Of a stretch of 64,000 nucleotides of DNA, positions 24,405 to 32,709 are shown one piece after another (the first letter of the stretch is position 1; every line of letters begins with the position of its first letter). Source of the DNA: Nitrospira sp. Lineage in GTDB: Bacteria; Nitrospirota; Nitrospiria; Nitrospirales; Nitrospiraceae. Location of the stretch: positions 1-64,000 of the forward strand of contig JALHPO010000010.1 in the NCBI GenBank assembly GCA_022842445.1, in the 5' to 3' direction. The notes beneath the pieces are model-generated. The model was not told the origin of the DNA. It was given only the letters and a program-made list of their open reading frames with translations, and searched no databases. A program made the position numbers and the translations under genes.

Positions 24405-25591
24405 CGTTTCGCCTCCGCCGGCAGCTGCTTGTACGCGGTGGCTCCGGTCGTCGAAGCAGTCCACCCCTTCATCCGCTGATAGACCGGCTCGCAGTGGGTC
24501 AACACGTCCAGATCCGACGGCATCTCTTTATAGAGCACGCCTCCGTGCCTGTAGCCGACACAGAGCTTCAGTTCCTTGCAGCCATCGAGCACATCAAGTT
24601 TGGTGACGGCCAGAGAACTCAACCCGTTGACCTGGACCGCTTGACGAACCAGGACTGCATCGAACCAGCCACATCGTCTGGCGCGCCCGGTCGTCGAGCC
24701 GAATTCTCTCCCTCGTTCCTGCAAACCTTGGCCGACTTCATCGGTGAGCTCGGTCGGGAACGGTCCGCTGCCCACTCTGGTGGTATAGGCCTTCGCGATA
24801 CCGAGGACCGCATCGATCATCGTGGGCCCCACACCGGTGCCCGTGCAGGCCCCTCCAGCCGAGGCGCTGGACGAAGTCACATAGGGATACGTGCCGAAGT
24901 CCACGTCCAGATGTGTGCCTTGCGCCCCTTCGAACAACACTGTCTTGTTCTTCTCGATGGCCCGATTCAGGAGCACGACCGTATCGACGAGATAGCTCTT
25001 GAGCCGATCGGCATAACCCATGTATTGGTCGAACACCTTGTCGACCTGGAAGGTCTCGACCTTGTAGAGACGCTCCAGAAACCAGTTCATCTCGACCAGA
25101 TTTTCTTCCAGTTTCTTCCTGAACAATGGGGGATTCAACAGATCGCCGGTGCGAATGCCCACCCGCGCCATCTTGTCGGCATAGGACGGTCCGATACCCC
25201 GCCCGGTAGTGCCGATCTTCCGCAACCCCTTCGACTGCTCCGACGCCCGGTCGAGCGCCTTATGATACGGCAGGATCAGGTGCGCGCGCCGGCTGACGGC
25301 GAAGTTCTTGCCGATCACAATACCCTTGGCTTGGAGCTGATCCATTTCTTCGATCAGCGACCCGGGATCCACCACGACGCCGTTTCCGATCACACAGGTA
25401 GTCCGCCGGTACAAAATGCCCGACGGAATGAGATGAAAAATGTAGGTCCCCTGTTCATTGATGACCGTATGTCCCGCGTTGGAGCCGCCCTGATAGCGCA
25501 CAACGAAGTCGGCATCCCTGGCCAGGATATCGACGATCTTGCCCTTGCCTTCATCGCCCCATTGGGCGCCGATTATGACGAGATTACCCAT
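24275..25591 (-). CDS. purA: adenylosuccinate synthetase
   Basis: A 438-aa enzyme that joins IMP and aspartate with GTP in AMP synthesis. The start MGNLVIIGAQWGDEGKGKIV holds the GTP-binding P-loop (GDEGKGK) and the catalytic Asp; later come GGSNAGHTV with the catalytic His and the TTGRPRR-like arginine segment, here TTGRARRCGW. Its C-terminus extends beyond the usual RNP end with DCSRRRPKRR. The gene is convergent with the integrase, whose frame overlaps its last 130 bp. A terminator-like hairpin lies 33 bp upstream of the start. Confidence 0.97.
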   Translation of the reverse strand: MGNLVIIGAQWGDEGKGKIVDILARDADFVVRYQGGSNAGHTVINEQGTYIFHLIPSGILYRRTTCVIGNGVVVDPGSLIEEMDQLQAKGIVIGKNFAVSRRAHLILPYHKALDRASEQSKGLRKIGTTGRGIGPSYADKMARVGIRTGDLLNPPLFRKKLEENLVEMNWFLERLYKVETFQVDKVFDQYMGYADRLKSYLVDTVVLLNRAIEKNKTVLFEGAQGTHLDVDFGTYPYVTSSSASAGGACTGTGVGPTMIDAVLGIAKAYTTRVGSGPFPTELTDEVGQGLQERGREFGSTTGRARRCGWFDAVLVRQAVQVNGLSSLAVTKLDVLDGCKELKLCVGYRHGGVLYKEMPSDLDVLTHCEPVYQRMKGWTASTTGATAYKQLPAEAKRYLARIEELAQCRIDMISTGSKRTETIMLRNPLDCSRRRPKRR

Positions 25592-25623
25592 GATCTGTGA
25601 CTACCCGGTGCTTGGCCCACACG

Positions 25624-25658
25624 AAAAAATGGCTCTGACCCGACTGGGAGATCAGAGC
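25624..25658 (-). terminator. terminator-like hairpin in the purA leader
   Basis: On the minus strand, GCTCTGATC and GGTCAGAGC pair around a loop of about 9 nt and are followed within 2 nt by six T. It lies between the purA start (25591) and any promoter further upstream, with no minus-strand gene just upstream to terminate. It could thus be an attenuator in the purA leader. The opposite-strand reading would not have the T run. Confidence 0.55.
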
Positions 25659-25903
25659 GAGGGGCTCATGGTAGGGTTCCGCCTTTCCCTTTGTCAAGCC
25701 ACTCCTCCGACTCGGAATGGCGATCAGATCAGGAATCGTACCGGTGTACGCTTCAGCCTATTCCGAGTACCGGTGACTCGCCGAGCTTTGTGGGAGCGGG
25801 TTTTCAGCTGCCGGATGGCCGTTGGTTTTCTTGACTGGTCAGGACCTGCGTGTTAGCATGCCCCCACTTCTCGCGAAGTATCCATATCGCAACGAATCAG
25901 CGT
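25659..25903. other. purA leader and tRNA-Ala promoter region
   Basis: No gene is supported. It presumably holds the promoters of purA (minus) and of tRNA-Ala (plus). TTGACTGG at 25834 and TGTTAGCAT near 25851 are a plausible but unproven -35/-10 for the tRNA. Confidence 0.35.
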
Positions 25904-25979
25904 GGGGCTGTAGCGCAGTTGGGAGCGCGCGTGAATGGCATTCACGAGGTCGCCGGTTCAATCCCGGCCAGCTCCACCA
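25904..25979 (+). tRNA. tRNA-Ala (GGC)
   Basis: Acceptor GGGGCTG/CAGCTCC (with a G-U pair), D-arm GCGC/GCGC, anticodon loop ATGGCAT with GGC, T-arm GCCGG TTCAATC CCGGC, and encoded CCA at 25977-25979. It is a single tRNA gene between purA and the ABC-F gene. Confidence 0.97.
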
Positions 25980-26261
25980 AACCGCACTTCGTGTGACCCG
26001 GCGGCTATTTTGAGGTTTATCGTAATTGCGCCGCCGGAAAATCACCCTACGTGCCAGACAGTTTTCTGATACTACACTAGCGCCCGCTGCCGCTGGACAG
26101 TCACCTCGCATGATTCACAGTCTGAGAATGCCACATACGCTTGTATCACCGGAGTTGTTCATCAACTTCGAGCTGCCACGCCTCCCGACCTGCTAGCTTC
26201 TGCTGCAACGTCTCTGATCAATAGACCCGTTGACTCATTTTTACACAGAAGGTTTGCGCAC
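25980..26261. other. gap between tRNA-Ala and the ABC-F gene
   Basis: About 280 bp with no supported gene or obvious structure. Confidence 0.4.
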
Positions 26262-28109
26262 ATGCTTCAAATTGAATCCGTCAGCAAGCAATACTCGACG
26301 AAGGTGCTGCTCACCGAAGCATCCGCGCATCTCCGTCCAAATTCACGGGTCGGTCTGGTCGGGCCGAACGGCGCGGGCAAAACCACGCTCTTCCGCATGG
26401 TCCTGGGGGAAGAATCGCCGGACGAGGGTTCGATCCGCAAACGGCCTCGTCTCCGGATCGGCTATCTCCCGCAGGAGTTGGAAACCATTACCGGCAAGAC
26501 CGTGCTCGACGCCGCGCATCGCGATGAGTTTCCCGAACACGAAGCCGAACGCATCCTCATGGGGCTGGGATTTTCCGAAGTCGATTTCGCCCGTCCAATC
26601 GACAATCTGTCCGGCGGCTATCGTATGCGTGTCGCACTGGCGCATCTGCTGCTATCGAATCCCGACGTGCTCATGCTGGACGAGCCGACCAACCATTTGG
26701 ATAAACCCACTCAGCGCTGGTTCGAGCAGTTTCTCATCAATTCGGATATGACGTTGCTGATCATCAGTCACGACACGGCGTTTCTCGATCGCGTCGTCAC
26801 GCACATCTGGGAACTCCGGCATCACAAGATCGAAGAATATCGGGGCAACTATTCGTCGTTCCAAGACCTTCGTGCGGAACGGGACGCCCAACTGCAGGCC
26901 TCCGCAACCCGCCAGTCGAAAGAAATCGCGCGGGTGCAGAAGTTCGTCGATCGCTTCCGGTATCAAGCCAACAAGGCCAGCCAGGTCCAGTCGCGCATCA
27001 AGCAGCTCGAAAAGGTCAAACGCATTGAGGTGCAGCGCGACCCCAAACGGGTCAAGTTTCGATTCCCGCTCCCTTCCACAAGTGGCCGCCATGTTCTCGA
27101 CCTCGTCGGGATCAGCAAGCGTTATGGCGAGAAAGTGATCTACGAAACCCTGGACTTCTCCGTGGAACGGGGCCAGCGCGTCGCGCTTGTCGGAGAAAAC
27201 GGCGCGGGGAAAAGTACGCTCTTGAAGATGCTCGCAGGCGTACTCCCTCCCGACTCAGGCACGAGAACCGTGGGACATGGGGCGACCGTGCATTACTTCG
27301 CCCAGCATCAGGCGGAAACCCTGAATCCCGAACACACGATTCTCGAGTCGCTCGAAGAAGCTACCACGCACGCGGAGATGAATTTCTTGCGCGGCATCGC
27401 CGGCGCCTTTTTGTTCACCGGCCTCGATCAGAAAAAACTCATCAAAGCTCTGAGCGGCGGGGAGCGGAACCGGGTCGCGCTGGCCCGTATGCTGGTTGAA
27501 CCGGCCAACACGCTGCTTCTGGACGAACCGACGAATCACTTGGACCCCGCCTCGGTCGACGTCCTCACCGACGCGCTGGTGGAATTCCCCGGCACGATCG
27601 TCTTTATCTCCCATGACCCGACCTTTCTGGCAAGAATCGCCACGCGCATCGTGGAAATCGAGGACGGGCGAGCCCGCAACTTCATCGGAGATTACGAATA
27701 CTATTTGTGGAAGAAGGCGCAGGAGTTCGAATCGATCAAGGAAACCAAAGAAGAACTCGACGGCAAGCCGCAGGCCAAATCGTCGGGGCCCACTCGCGCC
27801 ATGGCTCAGCAGATCCAAACTCCGCCGAAGGACTCCGGTGGCAATCGGCGAGACTTGACGAAGACGCAGGCCCGTCTGGAAAAGCAGGTGGCGCGGGCGG
27901 AGTCCGAGATCGCGGACCTTGAGCAGAAAGTGAAAGCCCGCGAGTCGGAGTTAGCCGATCCTGCGCTCTACAAGGAATTTGAGAAGTGGAATGTGCTCCA
28001 CCAGGAGCAAGACGGATTGAAACACGATCTTGAGCGGATGACTGCCCGCTGGGAATCGCTGTCGGCGGAATTGGAAAAGGTGAAGAAAGATTTGGACGCG
28101 CAGAGCTAG
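26262..28109 (+). CDS. ABC-F family ATPase (Uup/YheS-like)
   Basis: A 615-aa soluble protein with two ABC domains and no membrane segment. Domain 1: P-loop GPNGAGKTT, signature LSGGYRMR, Walker B VLMLDEPTNHLD. The inter-domain linker (AERDAQLQASATRQSKEIAR) is basic and coiled. Domain 2: GENGAGKST, LSGGERNR, LLLDEPTNHLD. The C-terminal 90 residues form a Lys/Glu-rich coiled coil as in Uup. ABC-F proteins bind ribosomes and affect translation elongation or antibiotic release, or DNA transposition in the Uup case. Its stop overlaps the convergent PilZ gene by 4 bp. Confidence 0.92.
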   Translation: MLQIESVSKQYSTKVLLTEASAHLRPNSRVGLVGPNGAGKTTLFRMVLGEESPDEGSIRKRPRLRIGYLPQELETITGKTVLDAAHRDEFPEHEAERILMGLGFSEVDFARPIDNLSGGYRMRVALAHLLLSNPDVLMLDEPTNHLDKPTQRWFEQFLINSDMTLLIISHDTAFLDRVVTHIWELRHHKIEEYRGNYSSFQDLRAERDAQLQASATRQSKEIARVQKFVDRFRYQANKASQVQSRIKQLEKVKRIEVQRDPKRVKFRFPLPSTSGRHVLDLVGISKRYGEKVIYETLDFSVERGQRVALVGENGAGKSTLLKMLAGVLPPDSGTRTVGHGATVHYFAQHQAETLNPEHTILESLEEATTHAEMNFLRGIAGAFLFTGLDQKKLIKALSGGERNRVALARMLVEPANTLLLDEPTNHLDPASVDVLTDALVEFPGTIVFISHDPTFLARIATRIVEIEDGRARNFIGDYEYYLWKKAQEFESIKETKEELDGKPQAKSSGPTRAMAQQIQTPPKDSGGNRRDLTKTQARLEKQVARAESEIADLEQKVKARESELADPALYKEFEKWNVLHQEQDGLKHDLERMTARWESLSAELEKVKKDLDAQS

Positions 28110-28498
28110 ACGGAGGCCTTGAGCGTTTCTTCGAGGTAATAATAGAGCCAGCGGTTCTTCTCTTTCGTCACGAGGTCGTCCCACACCACTCCGATCAGGA
28201 ACCCTTTCTTCTCCCAGGGCTTGACCCACGTGACGGTTCCATCGAGCTTTTCCTGCTGCTCGACTCGATCGGAATCCAGGAACACGAGCGAGACTGTTAC
28301 TTTTTCGTTGGGCGGAAAACGGTCTTTGGTATGGAGACCGGCCCCGATTTGGTTCACGTTGTCCAGGACGGCCGTGCAAGCCCGGCCTCCACTTTTGGGG
28401 GAGACGAGCGCGGAACCGACCAGCGTGGCGCGTACAAACTTCCGCCGCTCACCCGCTGCCGCCATATCGGCCGATTGCTTTGCTTCACTTCGTTTCAT
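28106..28498 (-). CDS. PilZ-domain protein
   Basis: A 130-aa single PilZ domain. The Arg-rich start RRKFVR gives the RxxxR motif, and DNVNQIGAG stands where D/N-x-S-x-x-G is expected, with Asn in the Ser position. PilZ domains bind cyclic di-GMP and alter motility, secretion or surface adhesion. The changed Ser may weaken binding. Transcribed alone, converging on the ABC-F gene. Confidence 0.75.
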   Translation of the reverse strand: MKRSEAKQSADMAAAGERRKFVRATLVGSALVSPKSGGRACTAVLDNVNQIGAGLHTKDRFPPNEKVTVSLVFLDSDRVEQQEKLDGTVTWVKPWEKKGFLIGVVWDDLVTKEKNRWLYYYLEETLKASV

Positions 28499-28553
28499 AC
28501 TATCTAAGTATAACCGATTAGTAGAGATTGTAAACCTGGAAATTGGCCCTATC

Positions 28554-29849
28554 CTAGGATTGGGACTTAGGTCGGTAGTACTGCCGGCTTTTCAACGGTT
28601 CCGGTAGATGGGCTTGCTCGATCTTGGCTTGAGGATCGTCATGGACATAGCGGTAACCCTGCCCATAGCCCAGCCCCTTCATCAGCCCCGTCACAGCATT
28701 CCGAAGATGAATTGGAACCCCAAGATTACCATGGGTTTGAGCATCCTTGATCGCTTCCAGTAGTCCGACATAGGACGCATTGTCTTTAGGCCGTGAGGCG
28801 AGGTAGGTAGTCCCCTGCGCAAGGTTGATCTGCGCTTCCGGCAACCCCACGAATTGAACAGCCTGTGCGACGGACATCGCGACTACAAGGGCCATGGGAT
28901 CTGCGTTACCGATGTCTTCCGACGCGAAAATCACCATCCGCCGGGCGATAAATTTCGGGTCCTCTCCGGCCTCCAGCATACGTGCCAACCAGTAGAGAGC
29001 CCCGTTCGGATCGGAGTCGCGCATGCTCTTAATATAGGCGGAAATGACGTTGTAGTGTTCTTCACCGGACTTGTCGTACCGAAGCGCCTGCTTGTTCAAC
29101 GAAGCCGCCAGCAGCGCCTCATCGACCAGTCGTGTGCCATCCGCTCCGGCTGGCGCCTGAGTGACGACAAACTCGACTGCCGTAAGCAACGCCCGCGCGT
29201 CGCCGTTGCCAAAGGCCACCAGCCGTTTCCGTGCTCCGGGCGACAGACGCGCCTTCAACTGACCCAGGCCGGTATCGGAATCGGCGAGCGCCCGATCCAG
29301 GATACTGCCCAGGGCGTCTTCGGAGAGCGGCTTGAGAACGACCAGAATCGAGCGAGAGAGTAGCGGACTAATCACTTCAAACGAGGGATTTTCAGTCGTC
29401 GCCCCGACCAAAATCACCGTGCCCCGTTCGACATGGGGGAGAAAAGCATCCTGCTGGGCCTTGTTAAACCGATGGATCTCGTCCACGAAAAGGACGGTCT
29501 TCTGCTGCTGTAACGCAAGCCGATGCTCGGCCGCCTTGATGATTTCACGCAACTCCGGAATGCCGCCGGTCACCGCCGAAAACGCTACGAATTGGGCTTT
29601 GGTGTGCCGGGCGATCAGGTGTGCCAGCGTGGTCTTGCCCGAACCAGGCGGGCCCCAGAAGATCACAGAGGAAAGACGATCCGACTCAATGGCCTTGCGC
29701 AGAGGCCGATCCATGCCGACGATGTCATCCTGCCCGACAAAGTCGGCAAACTCCTTTGGGCGCATCCGCTCTGCCAGCGGGGCATCGGCCTTCTTCCCTG
29801 CCTGGGAAGCGGCAAATAGATCGGGCCGTGGATCGCGCGGAGTCGGCAT
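28554..29849 (-). CDS. rarA: replication-associated recombination protein A (MgsA-like AAA+)
   Basis: AAGGAGCGACTC precedes the ATG at 29849, giving 431 aa. AAA+ motifs: Walker A GPPGSGKTT, Walker B VLFVDEIHRF, sensor GATTENPSFEV. The C-terminal part (DPNGALYWLARMLEAGEDPK) is the tetramerisation region of RarA/Mgs1/WRNIP1. It acts at stalled replication forks. The neighbouring gene is a divergent alpha/beta hydrolase. Confidence 0.95.
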   Translation of the reverse strand: MPTPRDPRPDLFAASQAGKKADAPLAERMRPKEFADFVGQDDIVGMDRPLRKAIESDRLSSVIFWGPPGSGKTTLAHLIARHTKAQFVAFSAVTGGIPELREIIKAAEHRLALQQQKTVLFVDEIHRFNKAQQDAFLPHVERGTVILVGATTENPSFEVISPLLSRSILVVLKPLSEDALGSILDRALADSDTGLGQLKARLSPGARKRLVAFGNGDARALLTAVEFVVTQAPAGADGTRLVDEALLAASLNKQALRYDKSGEEHYNVISAYIKSMRDSDPNGALYWLARMLEAGEDPKFIARRMVIFASEDIGNADPMALVVAMSVAQAVQFVGLPEAQINLAQGTTYLASRPKDNASYVGLLEAIKDAQTHGNLGVPIHLRNAVTGLMKGLGYGQGYRYVHDDPQAKIEQAHLPEPLKSRQYYRPKSQS

Positions 29850-29959
29850 GAGTCGCTCCTTGAAATGAGCGGATTGTATACGCCGATTCAATTGATCGCA
29901 AACGGCCCCTTGACCCAACGAACCGCCGGTGCTACGAACAGCGCCGGCGCAGGGAGGGA

Positions 29960-30769
29960 ATGGTGCAAGTCACAATCAACGGCATCACATTAGCCTATAG
30001 CGACACAGGCGGCGGTCTTCCGATAGTCTTCTTGCATGCCTTTCCGCTAAATCGGACGATGTGGGCGCAGCAGGAAGCCGACCTGTCGACCCATTGTCGC
30101 GTCATTACGATCGACCTGCGCGGGCACGGGGAATCGGACGCCCCGCTTTGGCATTACTCCCTCGACCAGGCCGCCGAGGACGTACGGGCTCTGCTGGATC
30201 ACTTATCGATCCGACAGGCGGTCTTCGTTGGATTGTCGATGGGGGGCTATATTCTGTTTGCCTTGTATCGGAGACATGCCGAGCGTGTGAAAGGACTCGT
30301 GCTCGCGGACACGAAAGCGCAGGCGGATACGCGGGAGGGGCAAGCAGGCCGCTTTCAGATGGCCCAGACGGCCTACAAGCACGGCCCATCGGCGGTTGCC
30401 GACATCATGATCCCGAAATTGCTGAGCCCTGTAACGATCCGGACAAGGCCGGAGATCGTTCACCAAGTACGCATGATGATTGAAGGCAATCAGGTGAGCG
30501 GCATCGCGGGGGATTTAATGGCGATGGCCGAGCGTCTCGATTCCATCCCGCTCTTGAAACAGATCAGCTGCCCAACCCAAATTATCGTAGGTGAATTGGA
30601 CCAAGCCACCCCGCTGTCAGATGCCAAACTCATGGCCGATCAGATTCCAAGTGCCCGCCTGGCCATCATTCCACAAGCCGCACATCTGGCGAACTTGGAA
30701 CAGCCTGAGCTGTTTACTCATATCGTACGGTCTTTTATTGAGAATGTGGTAGAGCCGCGACGTCACTGA
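29960..30769 (+). CDS. alpha/beta hydrolase
   Basis: A 269-aa hydrolase with nucleophile elbow GLSMGG (GxSxG), a charge-relay Asp in VGELDQATP and a His in PQAAHLANLEQP. The oxyanion-hole region HAFPLNRTMW fits lactonase/esterase/RutD-type enzymes. The substrate cannot be inferred. Start at ATG 29960 or GTG 29963, both close to a GGAGG. No signal peptide. It is convergent with folE. Confidence 0.88.
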   Translation: MVQVTINGITLAYSDTGGGLPIVFLHAFPLNRTMWAQQEADLSTHCRVITIDLRGHGESDAPLWHYSLDQAAEDVRALLDHLSIRQAVFVGLSMGGYILFALYRRHAERVKGLVLADTKAQADTREGQAGRFQMAQTAYKHGPSAVADIMIPKLLSPVTIRTRPEIVHQVRMMIEGNQVSGIAGDLMAMAERLDSIPLLKQISCPTQIIVGELDQATPLSDAKLMADQIPSARLAIIPQAAHLANLEQPELFTHIVRSFIENVVEPRRH

Positions 30770-30789
30770 GAAGATGCCGGTGAGGCGGC

Positions 30790-31437
30790 TTAGTCTGAGT
30801 CGCCGCCGCTGGATTTCCGAATCAGCTTAAGAAATTCCAGGCGGGTTTGCGGCTGGCTGCGGAAGGCGCCTAACATGGAGCTGGTGACGGCTACTGTATT
30901 CTGTTTCTCCACACCACGCATCATCATACAGAGGTGCCGCGCTTCGACGACGACCCCCACCCCGTTCGCATTCAGTTTGTCCTTCAAGGTTTCGGCTATT
31001 TGGACCGTCAATCGCTCCTGCACTTGAAGCCGGCGAGCGAAGGTATCGACAATGCGCGGGATTTTGCTCAAACCCACGACTTTCTTGTTAGGCAGGTACC
31101 CGACATGGACCTTGCCGAAAAACGGCAAGAGATGGTGTTCGCACATGCTGAAGAAATCGATGTCTTTCACGATGACCATCTCATCGTATTCGATCGGAAA
31201 CAGCGCCCCGTTCAGGAGATGATCAATGTTACGTTGATAGCCCTGGGTCATAAAGGCGAGCGCCTTGGCGACCCGTTCTGGTGTTTTGAGCAGGCCGTGG
31301 CGGTTTGGTTTTTCGCCGAGCGCGAGCAGCATCTGCGTCACCAGCGATTGCAGGGATTGTAAATCAGCCGGTTGCCCGCTTCCGCCGACGTCCTCGACCG
31401 GACCCCGACGTTTCTCCGTCTGCTTCCGCTTAGCCAC
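30790..31437 (-). CDS. folE: GTP cyclohydrolase I
   Basis: A 215-aa enzyme converting GTP to 7,8-dihydroneopterin triphosphate for folate (and queuosine or biopterin) synthesis. The conserved Zn/active-site segments are [20 protein letters not shown] (Cys and two His) and [14 protein letters not shown] with a second Cys/His. I use the GTG at 31437, which overlaps the end of the QueD-like gene by 8 bp, so the two are likely one operon. A longer ATG start exists at 31515 within queD. Confidence 0.95.
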   Translation of the reverse strand: MAKRKQTEKRRGPVEDVGGSGQPADLQSLQSLVTQMLLALGEKPNRHGLLKTPERVAKALAFMTQGYQRNIDHLLNGALFPIEYDEMVIVKDIDFFSMCEHHLLPFFGKVHVGYLPNKKVVGLSKIPRIVDTFARRLQVQERLTVQIAETLKDKLNANGVGVVVEARHLCMMMRGVEKQNTVAVTSSMLGAFRSQPQTRLEFLKLIRKSSGGDSD

Positions 31438-31864
31438 GCGCCCCCCCGATAAGTTGAGCCGGTCCGGCATACTCGAAGTAATTGTCCCTGGTCTCGATGA
31501 CGCCCACTTTTTCAAGCTGCCCGGACGGCAGTTTCGCCTCCAACAAGTCCCAGATCAATTTCACAAGATTCTCTCCGGTCGTGGTGCGGTGGGCAAATTC
31601 TTTGTCGCCGTTGAGATCCTGGTGGTCGAACCGCCTGACCACGGTCTCATTGACGATGTGATCGAGGCGCGCAAGGCTGCCGGCCTCGTCGCTCCCGTCA
31701 TGCCTGACCGTGACCAGCACCGCATAGTTATGGCCGTGACCATTCGGATTGTTGCATTTCCCGAAGATAACCTGATTTTCCTTCGGCGTCAGGTGATCGG
31801 TGTGCAGCCGGTGGGCGGCACAAAACCTATAGCGCCTGGTCACATGTATCTGATGCATTCGCAC
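31430..31864 (-). CDS. queD: 6-carboxy-tetrahydropterin synthase / PTPS family
   Basis: A 144-aa protein of the PTPS family. Zn-binding His residues lie in FCAAHRLHT and NGHGHNY; the catalytic Cys is in [14 protein letters not shown] Glu in [11 protein letters not shown] completes the active site. With folE it can supply either the queuosine precursor (QueD) or a tetrahydropterin. The order queD-folE with an 8-bp overlap supports a joint pterin step. The symbol reflects the family; PTPS activity is not excluded. Confidence 0.8.
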   Translation of the reverse strand: MRMHQIHVTRRYRFCAAHRLHTDHLTPKENQVIFGKCNNPNGHGHNYAVLVTVRHDGSDEAGSLARLDHIVNETVVRRFDHQDLNGDKEFAHRTTTGENLVKLIWDLLEAKLPSGQLEKVGVIETRDNYFEYAGPAQLIGGARG

Positions 31865-31881
31865 CCTGCGAAAGAACGAAA

Positions 31882-31914
31882 GCCAGGGTTACTCATTCAG
31901 TGAGCAACCCTGGC
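31882..31914 (-). terminator. hairpin between the A-type Fe-S carrier gene and queD
   Basis: GCCAGGGTT-x-CTCA and TGAG-x-AACCCTGGC form a strong hairpin of about 14 pairs with one mismatch. On the minus strand it is followed by a T-rich tract (TTTCGTTCTTTC). It lies just after the Fe-S carrier stop, so it may end that operon before queD. Confidence 0.65.
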
Positions 31915-31967
31915 CTCATAATAGAAACCCCGTGGGCGGCGCTCCCCCGGACATTCGGATAGACCGC

Positions 31968-32288
31968 TTAGGAACTAAATGAGCTGCCGCAGCCGCAGGT
32001 CGTCTTGGCTTGGGGATTCTTGATGGAAAACCCGGATCCCTGCACGCTGTCCACGTAATCGACCTCCGCGCCTTGCAACAACGGGGCGCTCTGCGAGTCC
32101 ATGATGACTCTGACGTCACCCATCTCAACGACCGTATCGTCCTCGGCCGTCTTGGATTCGAAAGCCATCCCATATTGATAGCCATGGCACCCGCCGCCGC
32201 GGACATACACGCGCAACCCGACCACATCCTTCTCTTCAGCCATCAGTTCTCTGATCTTCTGTTCCGCCACCTGTGTAATCGTAACCAT
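31968..32288 (-). CDS. A-type iron-sulfur carrier (ErpA/IscA-like)
   Basis: AGGAGGACGACA precedes the ATG at 32288, giving 106 aa. The three family Cys are present: one in GGGCHGYQYGM and a CGCG pair near the C-terminus. It carries [2Fe-2S] or [4Fe-4S] clusters to target proteins. It follows the ferredoxin and NuoF genes, which both need clusters, on the same strand. Confidence 0.93.
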   Translation of the reverse strand: MVTITQVAEQKIRELMAEEKDVVGLRVYVRGGGCHGYQYGMAFESKTAEDDTVVEMGDVRVIMDSQSAPLLQGAEVDYVDSVQGSGFSIKNPQAKTTCGCGSSFSS

Positions 32289-32352
32289 TGTCGTCCTCCT
32301 ATATCTCCAGATTCGCAACCCGCGCTCTGGGTTGGCTTAGTGTAACACCTCT

Positions 32353-32700
32353 CTACCGAATATCAACTCCCCAGGTTTCTGCTGTTTCTTTGCCTGGAGC
32401 TTCCCACTTGCTTCCCGGAACGCGCACGACGACATCGCCCAGCACCTTCGCCTGGCAGGCCAATCGGTGTTGCGGTTCGCTCAATGCTTCGCGATCCAGC
32501 AGGTCTTGTTCGTCAAAATCGATCTCTGAAAGCTGGTCCAGCCCCGTTTGAACCTCCACTCGGCATGTGGTGCAGGACGCATTCCCTCCGCAATCATGAT
32601 TTAAGGGAAGCCCCAACCCTTTCGCCGCATCCAGGAGCGAGGTGTTGACGTCCACCTCTCCGATTCTTTCGCCGAAATACAGAAACGTCACACGCGGCAT
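32353..32700 (-). CDS. [2Fe-2S] ferredoxin (plant/adrenodoxin-type)
   Basis: GTG-ATG start; the ATG at 32700 has GGAGATCGTG before it. The 115-aa product carries CGGNASCTTC and a distal Cys in HRLACQAKV, giving the C-x5-C-x2-C...C pattern. It lies 9 bp after nuoF, so it is probably the electron acceptor or a partner of that subunit. Confidence 0.93.
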   Translation of the reverse strand: MPRVTFLYFGERIGEVDVNTSLLDAAKGLGLPLNHDCGGNASCTTCRVEVQTGLDQLSEIDFDEQDLLDREALSEPQHRLACQAKVLGDVVVRVPGSKWEAPGKETAETWGVDIR

Positions 32701-32709
32701 CACGATCTC

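Noticed and set aside
24374..25600. A 408-codon plus-strand frame opposite purA
   Set aside because: It is the antisense shadow of the clear purA gene in GC-rich DNA; no motif or ribosome-binding site.
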